From contig NC_088355.1 in assembly GCF_036884655.1 (NCBI RefSeq), forward strand, positions 17,750,001-17,814,000: a DNA stretch of 64,000 bases, written 5' to 3'. The notes under the pieces are model-generated. The model was not told the origin of the DNA. It searched no databases and saw only the letters and a list, made by a program, of their open reading frames with translations. This DNA is from Musa acuminata AAA Group (lineage: Eukaryota; Streptophyta; Magnoliopsida; Zingiberales; Musaceae). The position numbers and the translations under genes were made by a program. This document shows, piece by piece, positions 44,801 to 59,800 of the stretch; within the stretch, counting starts at the first letter, position 1; the number at the start of each line of letters is the position of its first letter.

Positions 44801-47800
44801 TATTTAAGTACAATATTAATAACTAGAACACTTAGAGTTAAGAAATAGATCAATTTTCCATATGAATTACAACTAGAAACCATCATTTTGCAGATTTTTT
44901 TTTCAATTCACACTTTTGGGAGGAAAAATTAGTTCAAATATTAAATGTTAAAATTCCTAAAGGGGATGACCCAGTGAGGAGGCTCCCACTAATAGATGAC
45001 ATAGAGAGGACTAACATACACAGCTTTAAACATGCAAGCAAAGAGGTTATTTTTACAATTTAAACCGTTGCCATCTAGATTCCAAAGGAGAAACCTTATT
45101 AGTGGCACCAAGATACACCCTCTAACATTTGGCTGAGATTGAGGATTATGTGAAAAGCTAGTATCTTAACTTCTTCAACAAAGCTGGCTTGCAGAACTGG
45201 ACAATTCTTGTTGGTTGAAGTCAGATTTCTAAAGAAAACAATCCTTGCAAACAAAATCTAACTAAGAACTACACAAATATATGGTGTATACACACAATTT
45301 AACCTTTCTACCAGTATGGATTTCATTAGCCAGGGTACAATATTGACAAATTACAACTAGTCTCATGCTAAGGGATCCTATTATCCACGAGGGAGTCATA
45401 GTGGTAGTTTCAAACTTCTACTGATCAACAGCCAGCATGGTGATTCATAAAACCAACAAACCTTTCTCTTCTATTTGGTGGAGCATCATGTCAGACCAAT
45501 ACTGTATGGTTACATACTCCCTACTCAAACAGGTAGGAAGCTATCATGATATTGTTCATCTGATCAACATGCCACAATTTCTACCAATATCATAAGACAT
45601 ACAAACAATATATGTTTCTAGGTTATGTAATGAGAAATAAGGCATGCATCAAGTTTTATGTTGGTAATTTGTTATTACCAAATTTTGTAATCTTAATCCC
45701 ATGTAAATTTGAACTTGTATATATGATATTTTAATATATGCCGTGATCAACATTTTATATATGCTAACTTTATGGATTCTAAAAGTTTTACTCATGTTTT
45801 TCCATGATATGACAAATAATATGTCACACAAAGATATAAAAATAAAATAAAATAAAATCTGAAGTAAACTATGCATAAAAGAGGAAGGATCAATCAAATA
45901 TTGAAAACAACTGATCCGATTAGAAGTTGGTTAGAAGTAGGAGTCTTGAGTAGGAGTCCTATTAGGAGTTAGGGTTTAGAAACCCTATAAATAGCCATGT
46001 ATTCCTCCTCTTTTGACAAGCAATAGATGAATCTTTTCTGCAGCCTTTGAGCAACAACTTGGAGGGAGGAACCCCTATAGAGTTCCAAGGAGGCCGATCC
46101 CCTAAAGAGATCAACCCCAAGTTTAGAATCTGCAAGGGTTCTAACACCTAGTATCAGAGCAGCGTTCTTGGCATCTTGCTGTCCTTCCACAGCCATCCAT
46201 CAACCCTCCACAACCGCCCAAAGCAATTCCCACAATTGCTTAAGAGATCGTTGCCAAATTCCGCCGTCATCTCCACCACCAAGGATCATCCTTTGATCTC
46301 CTCGTGAATTGCAACAGGTTCTGGTTTTCTACCTTACTGCTGCTGCAATTTAGTTATCCATATTTGAAAATCCCAAAAAAATTATTCCTATATTGCTTCA
46401 TAAACTTTTCGTCATAAAGTTTTCATCTCTACGATGAAAGATACATTGCAGAATTCCAACCGTATAGCACCGTCTGTTTGATTTTGATACTACATTGTTT
46501 CAATCCAAATCTCTACGAAATTTTTATGATAGCTTTGACACTTCCTAACAGTGTATTTCCCTTTGGTTTCATCAAAAAATTCTCAATATAAACCACTGAT
46601 CTTTTACATCCAATCTGTTATACTTAAAAATCTGTGCTGCAGAAAATTTCAGCCGCATATTGTTGCCTTAACCCATCTATTTGCAATCTTTTTTTAATGA
46701 AATTTCTTATACACTTCATAGATCATCTTGGGTTCCATCTAAGATTGATCTATTAAGAAATTAATCTCTAAAAACGATTTTGTGTTGCTGCAAATTTTTG
46801 TCGTAACCCGCTGAAATTTTTCGACGAGAATTCTGCAATCGCAACTTACACAAATTTCCTTGCTATTATACTGCCGAAATTTTCTTGATTAAATTAGATA
46901 TCCTTGCTGTCATATAAATTGTGATTTTGCTATCAATTCCCTCCTCAATTCTCTCAAGTTTTTGGTGGAAATTACGTCGAGAAACCGTTGTTTCTTCGAC
47001 GACAATTCTACTCTTACAAGACAGCACATACTTGCTGCAACTTCCACTTATTTCTATCAAACATTTGCTACCATCTACCACAGATCCAAAACTTTCATCT
47101 ACAGTCCTAAAACTCTACCAAACCACACCCTCAAACTGCACCCAAAATAGCCACAAAACAAGCCTAAACCGTAGCCTACATCCACCAATCTACCAACCCT
47201 TTCGACCATCACCTCTCTCAACCAATACATGCCTTTAACCCGACAACAAAAGAGAGATCTTAACATCACAGATTTGGCGGCATATACTATGGCATCTGAG
47301 GAGGTAATCAATGCTAAATTCGAAGCCTTCGAGGCGCAAATGGAGAATAAGATTCGGACGCTCTTTACCGAACTCAGATTGGGCCGACCACTAAGCCCGA
47401 AGAAATCACATCAAGGAGAAGTTAAAACGCGACAACTGTATACGCTTATGGCAACCATCTCTTTCGCACGACATCAAGAGGAGCAATTGAACCATGAAGC
47501 TCGGAGGACTAGGGTCGCTCCTCAACCAGCAATATTGAAGCCCTTAGCCCCCCCTACTGTCGACCGAGTCCCTACATCAAAGAGGTTAACAAGAGAAGAG
47601 CTTCGGGAGCGATATGCGAAGGGGTTATGTTGGCATTGCGACGAGTCGTGGAGCCGCAAGCATCGCTGTAAAAAAGGCAGACTTCTTATGATTGAACTAG
47701 TAAAAGAAGAGGTTATTGAACATCCAGAAAAGAGCCTTGAACATGAAGAAGAAGATATGGAAGAAGAGCCACAGCCGACCGACATTACGGTACGCGCACT

Positions 47801-50800
47801 AGCCGGCTACTCAAACCCGCAAATGATGAAAGTTGGAGGCCTTCTCAAACAACAGCCGATCACTGTTCTCATCGACACGGGCAGCACTAATAACTTCCTG
47901 AATAGTAAGGTTGCTGCTCGGATGACACTGCATATTGAAGGCTGTAGCAAGTTCGATGTAAAGGTTGTCGACTACAGAATCCTAAAGTGCGACCAAAGAT
48001 GCCCGCAGGTGAAACTATTACTACAAGACCAAGAAATTATCACCGATTTCTTCCTCCTACCAATCGATGACTATGAGACCATGTTTGGCATAGAATGGAT
48101 AACTACACTAGGTGATGTCTCTTGGAACTTTTCTAAATTAATTATGAAATTCTACTGTAAGGGCAAACAGATCATCCTACGCGGGAAGCGCGGAAGCAAC
48201 GTAACCACCATTTTGACCCAACGAATGGAGAAAGTTTTGCACAAGGTAAATGGTGGCTTTTTGATGCATCTCCAACTGCAACCAGAAGAGAAGAAAATAG
48301 AAATTGAAGATCAAAATCTTGCCCAATTGCTTACTGAATTTGCCGATATATTTGATGAACTGCGCGGTCTTCCTCCTTCTCGGCAACATGATCATCGAAT
48401 TCCAATCCTTCCGGGCAAGCCACCAGCGAACACTCGACCGTACCAATATCCTCACCTCCAGAAAGATGAAATCGAAAAGATCGTTAAGGAGATGCTTGAA
48501 ACAGGGGTGATTCGGCCAAGTTGCAGCCCCTATTCCTCACCGATGCTACTTGTACGCAAGAAGGACGGAACTTGACGGATGTGCATCGACTACCAAGCTT
48601 TAAATGGCATCACTGTCAAGGACAAGTACCCAATACCAGTGGTGGATGAACTTCTTGATGAATTGAAAGGAGCTCGAGTCTTCACGAAGTTGGACCTCCG
48701 ATCCGGTTACCACCAAATTCGGGTATGTGACGATGACATTCCAAAAACTGCATTTCGCACACATGATGGCCATTATGAATTCTTGGTAATGCCTTTTGGA
48801 CTCACTAATGCTCCTTCAACCTTTCAAAATCTCATGAACGATATTTTTCGGAGCTTTCTTCATAAATTTGTGTTGGTATTTTTCGATGATATTCTCGTTT
48901 ACAGCCCTTCTCTTGAGACTCACTTTCAGCATTTACGGATTGTTTTGACGATCCTTCGGGAGAATACTCTTTTTGTTAAGCAACCAAAATGCAGCTTTCT
49001 CCAGCAAAAAGTAGAGTACCTTGGGCATATAATATCAAAAGGAGTGGCGGTAGACCCAACAAAAATTGAGGCAATGCAAGGCTGGCCGAAACCTACAAAC
49101 ATGAAATTACTGCGCGGGTTCCTTGGACTAACAAGCTACTACCGAAAATTTGTTAAAGACTATGGGAAGATCAATGCACCACTTACTTTCTTACTGGAAA
49201 AAGATGTCTTCCAATGGTTAGATAGAGCCTCCGCTGCCTTCGACAAACTTAAGGCAGCCATGACGACGACGCCGATGCTAACACTACCAGATTTCAACCG
49301 ACCCTTCATTATTGAGGCCGACGCATCTAGAGTCGGAATTAGTGTCATTCTCATGCAAGATGGTCGACCACTCGCATACACTAGCAAGGCATTATCTCCC
49401 TTCCATCAAAATAAGTCAACATATGATAAGGAGATGCACGCCATTGTGCGCGCAGCAACGAGGTGGAGACCCTACTTGATTGGTCGATGATTTCAAATTA
49501 AAACCGATCATAAAAGCCTCAAGTACTTTTTGGAGCAAAATATATCATCCCCTGAGCAGCAAAAATGGGTAACAAAACTTCTTGGATTTGATTATGAAAT
49601 AACTTACAAAAAGGGGAAAGAGAATGTTCTTGCAGATGCGCTTTCGCAACTACCCGAGCAAGCTAAAGTTTCGGCCATTTCACTTCCGACCAGCGACTTC
49701 CTTGAGGATATTAAGATGGAATGGCAGGAAGATTCAGAGACTAGTAAGATTATAAAAAAATTGGAGGAAGCACCAAGCTCCGTGGCTCATTACAATAGGG
49801 ACTCAAAAGAATTACACTATAAGGGACGCATTGTACTTATGATAAATTCTACTTGCATTTTCACAAGCATATTTTAGACAAAGTTATTTCATATACAGGG
49901 TACTAAATTGAAAAGGAGTACGACATATCACCCACAAATCAACGGCCAGGCAAAAGTTGTAAATAGGTGCTTGGAGACAGCCCAAAGCCACCCACCAAAT
50001 ATGACTATCCAAGGAGAACTCCAGACCCAGCCAAGTGTCATTATTGATCGACAGATCGTGACTCGACAACGACGACCCACTACTAAAGTGCTAATACAGT
50101 TGGTGAACCTACCAACAGAAGATGCCACTTGGGAGAACTATGATGACTTGAAGATCAAATTCCCAAAATTCATGAATCGTCAGCCTCGAGGATAAGGCTG
50201 ATTTGAAAAGGGCGGGTTTGTTAGGACTCTAGCTAGAAGAGTCCTAATTGAGAGAGACATTCATGTAAAACCTACCTAAGCCAACCCCTATTAAAGAGGT
50301 GAAGAGGTCGGCTAGGGTTAGGAGGTTGTTTCTTAGAGATGAATTAGGAGTTGTAAAGGAATATGAGTCTTGAGTAGAAGTCCTATTAGGAGTTGGTTAG
50401 AAGTAGGAGTCTTGAGTAGGAGTCCTATTAGGAGTTAGGGTTTAGAAACCATATAAATAGTCATGTATTCCTCCTCTTTTGATAAGCAATAGATGAATCT
50501 TTTCTGCAGCCTTTGAGCAGCAACTTGGAGGGAGGAACCCCTATAGAGTTCCAAGGAGGCCGATCCCCTAAAGAGATCAACCCCAAGTTTAGAATCTGCA
50601 AGGGTTCTAACAGTCACACATGGTACGGGTGGGCATCAGTACTGTACGGTCTATTGACTGATACCAGTATTGCACTAGTATTTGAATCATTGCTTTGAAT
50701 TATGAAAACCTTATGATGCCAATGGTACCACAACAGATTTGTTAATGAAATTGTGAAAAAGATGCATATTTGTAATGTGTAATAATCATGGATAATATGA

Positions 50801-53800
50801 AATAAACTTTAACTTTACATATTATAGTTTGGTTATGGCAACAGAAAAACAGAACATTTGATAAGGAATGTAGTGCAGTATCATAACACAGAAAAGTGTG
50901 AATTAGAGGCTTACCTAAAACATGTTTCCGTCCATCTCTTGCTTGAACAAGTGCTTGTTGCATTACAGGCAAGGTAATCCCTCCAACCTACATAGCATAA
51001 GAAAAAAAAAAGAACTCAATAGTAACTACATGAAGACTCACTTTGGGTCTATTAAAAGTCCTAAAACTAGACTACTCCCAACTAGGCATAATACAGGATA
51101 GGTGTGTGAAGTAAAAAATAAGTTGTCAATTATGCTCTTAGGACAATCAACAACCTTGATATCCATTTGAAATGCAGTTATACCATTTTCATCACCCGCA
51201 ACCTGCAAAGTTAGCTGACAGTTATCTTTCATTGGACATAGAAAGATATTTAAATAAAGGACAACATAATGATTTGGATGAGATAAAAAGAAAAGAGAAC
51301 CTTAAGATCCATATCTCCAGAAGCATCTTCAGATCCACTAATATCAGAGAGAATTAGTGGGGTCCCATCCCCTCCAAATTCTTTTGTATCCAAGACCATA
51401 CCCATTGCTATCCCAGCAACAGAGTTCTTAATAGGAACTCCAGCATCTAAAAGTGCCAAGCAACCACCACAGACAGATGCCATACTGGTAATTATTTGAG
51501 AGATTCACAGGTTTCAGATACATTATAGAATCTTAACTAAAGTAATTGATTTTGACAAGAAGATTTAGAAATTACAAATCTAAACAGCTAGAGCTTCAAT
51601 AAAAAAGTCAACAGTCTTCCATCCCAAAAAGATTCAAAAAATAAATTGACTTATCAGAAATCACCTCGACGAGCCATTACTTTCAGTTATGGTGCTCTCA
51701 ACACGAATGGTATAAGGAAACTCCTCATCAGAAGGCAAAATAGGTTCAAGTGCACGTTCTGCAAGCATCCCATGACCAATCTCCCTCCGACTGGGTGCTC
51801 CCATCCGCCGAACTTCACCAACACATGATGGTGGAAATGAATACTGCAATCATGATCCACAAACTGTCAAACAAAGGTTGAACTGAGATGTCAAGTGTGA
51901 AGTTCATACTATGAACTAATCTCATTTAGAACTGACAATACAAGTAAATTATTAAATGTAAACATTACTAATCTTATAATTATTCAACTTTGTTGGATTC
52001 ATGCTTGTCCATTTTTTCATGATTAGATTCTGAGGCAAAAGGAGCACCGAGGTTCACCATGTAGAAATGAATCTCTTTTAAAAGTTAATACCATGAATAT
52101 AAGTAATATAATATGCTGCCTAGAATCAATGAAAGGGAGCAGCACCTAGAACCCTTCTTGTGAACTTTGGCTTGGGAACTTGGCACACTATATATCCAGA
52201 TATCGGAGAAGCACTTGGAAACACTAAAGGGGGTATCATTGTGACGCACATAATTTATAGAATGTTTATTCAGTCAGTTAAATATACCCATCTTAACTGG
52301 GTTCTTTTTTTCTAAAAACAAAAAGAAAACTACATAAGACAAAGGCACAAGTATATATTTAGTTTTTCTGTGTTTCAAAGACCACCTTTGTCAATTGAGA
52401 CCTATCATCTCTTCCAAAAGATCTTACACCGTCGACCAAGAAAACAAGGAAGCAGAGGAGCTTCACCCAAGATTCCACACAGCACATTGTGGACAACAGC
52501 TATCCACTGTCACAGTGACCAACCTATCCCCAGCCTCTCACAACAATGTTTATTTGTTTTTACTTTTCTCAATACAACCACTGATGTACCCGTAGGATAT
52601 AGAATGTCATGCAGAACCAGTATATTTAAAAGCTAGCTGCTAGACAGCACATGTTGGACAATGATATAGAAGACAGGAGATGAAATGTTGCATGCAACTG
52701 ATAGGTCCTTCTATAATCATTTCTCAAATAAGTGGTCTAAAATCATTACTCAACATTATTACAACAGCAACAACAAAGCCGAATATCCCAATAACTTAGG
52801 GTTGGTAACATGGATCTTTTACTGACATTGAGATATGTAAAAAATCATATGTTTAATTAAGTTTAGAGTGCTTAAATCTTTATTTATAGTTTCTATTAAA
52901 ATTTTTTTAGGTCTTCCTTTGTCTCTCCCAATGTTTTTAAAAACACTAGGTGTCAAAAGGTGCCAAGGTCCCAAAATACCCAAGGCACTAGGCGCTCGCC
53001 TAGGCGCCCACCTGAGCGAAATGAGACACTCCTGAATATTATAATTAAAATAATAAGCGGCTAAATAGAAATATGCTAAACAAGTTTATGGAGACCTACG
53101 TTAGAATTAAATTGCTCCAAAAGCATATTGTTAACCAGGAATGTTTTGTTGCTCTAAGACATCATTAAGTAAAAGCAAAGGGAGTTTCATGTACAAATCA
53201 AAGTGCATATTGCCCATGGTGTTGTAGATACAACAAATATATTTAAACTACTCCAAACAAGTTGTTGCTCGTCCATTCGCAATTTAATTAACAAGAAGGT
53301 GGGGAAAGCAAAGAGCGAAGGATGAAACTATAGCTATGAACGGACGAAGCTGCTGCGGCGAACGAAGGTAGTAGACAACGTTGTCAACAGTGACGAATGG
53401 AGCTGCAGCATTGGATGGAGCATGCGAAGGTGCCAAATGAAGGCGATAGAAGAGGTTGTCGTCAACGACGGATAGAGCTACTACAACAATAGACAGACTA
53501 TAGCGGCAGATAAGGTTTAGGGTTTAGACGAGCTGTAATGGCGGACAAGTAGCAGCAGCGAATGAGATTGGACAAGGTTGCCGACGATGGCAGGTAGAGC
53601 GAACGAAGGCGACAGATGTAAGGTTTCATTTGACTTTTTGTTTTCTTTTAGTTAGTTCAATTGAACCAACTTCTAAGTCCAATTAAACCAAAGTTTGAAC
53701 CAAACCAAATTTAGTTCGGGCGCTCACTTGAGGCGCCCGACAAATGGGCTCAAGCGAGCACCCGAGTAGTGCTTCATTGAAGCGCTACGCTTAGGGGTTT

Positions 53801-56800
53801 TACAAGGTGCTCGAGCCTTGCCTCGCTTGAGCGCCTTTTGAAAACACTGACCTCTCCTCGTACCGCTAACATTAATTATTTCACCTCTTCCGACCATCGC
53901 ATCTGAAGGTAAACACATGCCAATACCATCTTAAACGATTTTCTCTCATCTTATCCTCTATCGAAGTAATACCTAGTTCTTCACAAATAAAAGTATTTTT
54001 TTTCTTATCTTTCCTAATAACTCCACACATCCATCTCAACATTACTCAGCATAATTAAACCTAAAAAACAATAGCACTTATTTTGCTTAAATAAGAACAA
54101 TGGCCTACTAGCATGCTTAATAATCAAAGTCGCAAAACAGTTTCAGTTAAACCCATGGTTTGCCTTACCGATCCATACCGTTGTACTAATCGACCGTCGG
54201 TATGGTACGTACCGAACTATACCGATGTACCAACACATGATATGATGGAATGCACCGATAAACCGATATGAAATACCCATATCGGGTGGTACATTGTGGT
54301 ACGACAAACCTTGATTAAACCAACAAAAGAATTCATACTTCACCCAAATGTAAAAGAGATTTTAACTGCAATACTAGCATATGGAACATAAGACATACCT
54401 GAAGATAAAATCTCTTTAATTCTTCTGTATCCACAAGATTGTCTATCCTTTGTGCCATTTGTTTATCTCCAAGAGTAACCACCGCAAGTGACTAGAAATT
54501 CAGATAATATGATGTTAAGAGTTAAAATCATCTACCTTATGTGCATTCTATTGAAAATTTAAGAACATCTAAACATTAACTTTTCATAAAAATTATTTTT
54601 GCAATCACATTAACTTAGTTTTATCTTACAAATGAACATAAAAGTTCAATAATATTTTTTAATAAAGAGAGGGTCTGAACAAACAGATTCCATTAAGTTC
54701 TGTTAATCATTACTTATGGTAAAGAAGCTCTAGCATTAAAAAAACAAAAAAAATAGAATGTATTATTTCAATATACTCAAAGCTTTGAAAAAATTAATAA
54801 ATCACGTATTTTTCAAGAAAGAAAAGAAACAAGAAAAAAGAAAACCAACATGCTAAGCTAACATTTGCGCTCACACAGTACATCACCAGGGTCCAACTTG
54901 AAATCAACAGTTACTAACTGGAAATTACATAGTAAAATAAGGCTTTCAATAGCATTTAGAACCAAAAAGCCAACTCGTTAGGATAGTATCACAAAAAGGC
55001 TTTCAATAGCTTATATAGCCAACTCGTTAGGGACAACAAGTGCAGATATCACCAGATGTCATATTACCGCAAAGAGCAAACCACAACTAGGCACTTCAGC
55101 GAACCTGTGTTTCTCCACGAGTGAACAGAGCACTTCCATGTGCTCTCGGAAGTAATCTACACTGTGAGTTAATTGGACGAATTTCTGAAGGGCTTCGACC
55201 GTCACTGCGTTTTCCACCCTGTGATAGTCAAATTTAGTACAAATTGGAACATAAAAGAAGACGATATCACAGTATGTGACATTCATGTTTAGCCTTTCTA
55301 GGTGCCCGCAGATGACAGGTACAAACAACTTGATTCCTCAATTAATCTTGCTATACTAGGTCACAGTATGACAATTTTGAAGGAAAGAAGTGGGGTCACA
55401 TTAATTACATGGAGCCTGAGAAAAAGATATACCTAACAAGTATATTATAATGAGCATAATGAACACAAATTTGAAAGCATAATTAGGTCTGGGGAAACAA
55501 GACAACAATCTGGATTACAAGTGAAATGCCTTCACAAGGATAAAACCAGAACAGACCTAATCACAAACTTAAAATGCATATCTGGTAAAATAAAAGAATG
55601 CTATCACCAAAAGCATAATTATATAGTTAAAAGGACATTCACCAGCAAATTATTAGCCAAAACGCTTGTTGAACACAAATATTGCTTTCAAATCTATTGT
55701 CCAATTATGCATTCATCATTATGATAAACCTTTACCCAAAATGGTTATGCATTCTTAATAAGCAAATAGAATCAGTGGTTTACCAACCAAGCACAAAGAA
55801 AAATAATAGCCTTCAAAAATATTTGCTTCATTGTCTCCACCCTCTCAGATTTCAAAATATGGCTCATAATTTAGATTCCCAAATAATCTGCTCAGTTCTT
55901 AAATGTCTCTTCATTTTAAAATATTGGCATTTGAAATGGTTTTTAAATATTAGTCGAAACAACACAGTTTGCCAAGTTAATCTTGCTCCCAAATTTTCTA
56001 TGATCCAATAAATATACTACATTGACCTATTCAATCATTTTTATGATAATCTTTACTTCATTTATCCTAATTTTTCTTACAATTTTATAATCTTGATATT
56101 AATATCTTATCTTGAAGTTCCAAAAGCAATAATCTTTCAGAATTCATTGCATCAATGTATAACTACTGCAACCACTAATATTGATCACCATTCATTAACA
56201 TCGCCCTGATTTCCACTATTTCTCTCTTTATGGCTTTCAGTTACTTAAATTGAAAAGGCAGTCACTCCAATACCACTCTGGTCCCCAAACTTCAAAGGTA
56301 TCCTAGTCTTATAAATGAGATATCATAATTACTAAGACTCCACCAAAAATAACAAAAGCTAACAGAAAGCCTGTTAAAAACCATAGATCAAGATTGGGCA
56401 TCTGCCTCATCAACAAATGATAAACACAATATAATAGATGCAACAAGTTATTGTCCAATTATCATGTCCATCAAATCATGCACTTTTATGCATGGTATAC
56501 AATTTCGAATGGTACCGCCTGGTACGGGCGGTACATACCAATCCGACGGCATACCGGTACGCGGACCGCCCGGTACCAAACGGACCGTGCTACAGTAGAG
56601 GAAGAAATATTTAAAATCGTTCGGTACGCCCTGGTGTACCGCTCGGTATGCCAGTATCGTACCGTACCGAGCCAACCTCGAAACACCGGTACGGTACGGT
56701 ATTGCATACCTTGCTTTTATGCATGATCAATAGGTACCTTTGACAAGACTATGCATGCAAAATAAAGCAAAGCCAACAGCAATTATCATACAAGACTAAT

Positions 56801-59800
56801 TGTACAGATCGTATGTCAACAAGCAATTTTGCTGTCTTATTCATAAACATTAAGAGAGGTAATTTGTCATTCACAAGGAATTCAATACAGCTAACTCTAG
56901 TTGCTATGGGTGCCTACCACCCAATCAATGTGATGCCGTCTCAGAGAGAGGCTCGGTGAAATAGACATGTCTATGAAGATGCGGACTGCCCTCACCTAGA
57001 CAAAAAGACCCTATGAAACTTTATTGTTCCTTGGGATTGGCTTTGGGCCTTTCATTAGGTGGGAAAGTGAATGAAAGACACGGGACAGGAAGAGAAAGTC
57101 ACAAAAGAGTGGTGTTTGAAGCAGTCTGAAAATAAGAATTAAAACTGTACAGTAATAGGAACATAACAGAATGCCAACATATGACAATCAATATACCTCC
57201 ACAATACGCTTCCTGAGAAGCTTGGATGTGACTTCCTTGAAGACCAGCTTCACATCAACCTCAGAGAATAGCTAAATCATGACAAGGTAGTCTATGTCAA
57301 TATGATCGGTTAACCAATTAAATTTATTTGAGATTGATAAAATCTACTATGAACTTGAAATCAAAATTGTAAATCAATAACATGGAATTAAATGATGGGA
57401 AAGAAATTGCTATGTAAATCAGTATGTGTTGGGTTGTGTGGCACAAAAAAGGCACCAGCATTTGTTGTGCTAAGTTGTGCTGACAATGCTGACACATGGT
57501 TAGGCTAATTTTCAGCCTATGCCAGGCAGCCCAAGGTAGCCAACCAGCAAGAGATGATACCATAAGGCACCAGAAATAACCCAACATATTCTTTCTTCAA
57601 TATGAGTACTCAAAATAGGACAAATATTGAAGAAAACAACATGAAGCAAATTTTAGAAGGCCAACTTCAGTTCAAACTCGCACAATTTACCTACTAGCGC
57701 ATGAATAAGAGGGATAACAAGCTGATAACATGTTCAAGATTTTGGTGTAATAAAAGAGGTTGAAATAGACCAGAAACTATCAATTGTTAGTTAAAACACT
57801 ATCCAGATTCCAGACTATACATTATGGATTTTGACCTTAAAGCAAATTATGTTTTGCATATGAAAGAAAATTGAAGTACTACTATCATATACGTTTCATG
57901 GACAAAAAGACTACAAATATATTATAAGATTCAACAAAGTAAACCTCACAAAACATATATTATATAATTTTCATGGGCAAAAAAGCTACTAATAAAGATA
58001 TGATAAATTTTATGGACAAAAAGCTGCTGATAAATATATGATTGTCAGTAAGCAGTTTATAAGAATCAAATACCAAATAACCAGTATCAAATTGGAATGT
58101 TCAATTGCCAGTCAGAGTGTGCTGGTCCCCTAGTTTTTACTGGTGCAACAAGGAACTGGTAATAAACCACCCGTAACCCTCTCAAAACCACAAACCTATC
58201 AGAATGATACTATTTTGTGTATTTTAAGTTTTTAAGTGTGACCTGCCTGGCCCAAACTTTTAGGGACATGTTGGATAGGTACTTTATAACTTTGCAACCA
58301 ATTTCCTACAGAAGTTGTCAATCTTAGACAGATCCACAAATTATAAGATTTATATTTGATTTTCAAAAATAAAAGTTAGATACACAAAATTCATATTTGA
58401 TCCATGTGGATTTAGGCTACATCTTTGTGCATCTAGGTTAGTTCCATGTCTATGCTAGATCTATGCAAACCCAACCTAGATTTACGAGCCTTGAACCTTG
58501 TGGGAAGAATGAAGTTACTATTAATTTTCACAGATCAAGGGTAGATCCAAAGGATAAAGCCTTGATCCTCATCAAATCTACCCTAGGTCCACTAGGTTTA
58601 AAGTTTAATCTTTATATAGATTGAGCCCCAAATCCATTAAGGAAAAGGGCCTAAATACTAACCTACATTTATGTAATACCTGATTGCAATAAACCATAGG
58701 CTATTCGAAACTAAATGGAATGTGATTATATTAATGGATTAGGTTTGGATTTACCTAACTTTGGAGAAAATTCAATTCAGATCACCAGATTGACCTTTGT
58801 TGAAATTGAGCCTCCCCTTGAGAAATTGAGCCTCCCATTGAGGATTTGAGTGAGTTTGGGAAAAGAAATTGATGAGATTTGAAACGAATTGAGTGAGGGA
58901 ATGTGATGATGAGAGGAAGGGGGATATGTTGGTGAAGGCCACTAAAAAGAGACAAAGACACCCTATTTGGATCCAAAGTCAAGCAGTGAGGTTACTGCCC
59001 AGTGAAAGTCAAAAAACAATACTGGAAAAGACAATGTAGTTTAGTTTGGTCTGAGTACTAGTTTAATGGTGAACCAGTAAATTCCGGATGGTTCCATGCA
59101 CCCAGTTTTTTTAACAATGCCATCTGTATGCCATACTTTACCACTCTGACATGAAACTATATGGGTTTGATCCCACAATTAAAAATCTTAAGTACAAGAA
59201 AGAGTTACTTAAATTGTGGCTATTTGTTAGCATGATTAATAACCAGCACAAAGACACCTGATCAGACTAGTATGTACCTACAATACAATCAATATAGATC
59301 AGTATTTAGATAAGTGGTTTAATAATTGTTTGAAACTTTAAATATAAACTTGAGCATGACTCTTTGAGTGAAGGGAGAATATGCACAAAAACATTCCCTT
59401 GGCAAAGAAACTACAAACATAGAAGGTTAAAAAGGTAAGTCATAATCTACACAGCATGGTATCAGTGATATTATCATCAAAAAATTAAGGGAAACTTACC
59501 AGGGGCACAGGTTTACGTGACATTGGCTTTATATGAACATCACCTTCATCAACTTCACCATCAACAACTATGACCTCATCTTCATCTTCTTCCTCATAGA
59601 CATCCTCTGACACCTCCACACCTCCAATGGTTTCTTCCTTCAAAACATAGCCTTCTTCAGTAAGTATTGTCAAGACATTTTCTTCTATGGCAGAAAGAGA
59701 CTTCCTTCTTGGTATTTTGTTTTTTATTTGCAGTGCTTTTACTAAATCATCACCAGATATGTCCTGCAAAGTGTCACTACTTGTTTAGAAATAAAATAGC

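Larger units (their letters stand above)
45917..50612 (+). mobile_element. Ty3/gypsy element B in a PNPase intron, antisense to the gene
   Basis: Layout: 5' LTR remnant 45917-46146 (first 165 bp missing), primer-binding site 46149-46160, leader, gag-pol 47229-50195, polypurine tract, complete 3' LTR 50219-50612 (394 bp). It belongs to the same family as A and C. With a truncated 5' LTR, no target duplication can be checked. It keeps the reverse transcriptase core but lacks 474 bp of gag (in frame) and has the same integrase deletions as A. Confidence 0.92.
55219..57196. other. PNPase intron with GTACC element and plastid rRNA fragment
   Basis: Apart from the two pieces listed separately (56475-56725 and 56935-57055) the intron is AT-rich and frame-free. 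Confidence 0.55.

Noticed and set aside
55059..55328. Minus-strand frame of 89 codons overlapping a PNPase exon
   Set aside because: It is the exon read in another frame; the exon frame (GGKRSDGR...GETQ) has the conserved residues.
56935..57055. Working rRNA gene
   Set aside because: Only about 120 bases of one domain are present, with substitutions and no flanking rRNA; it is an inserted fragment.
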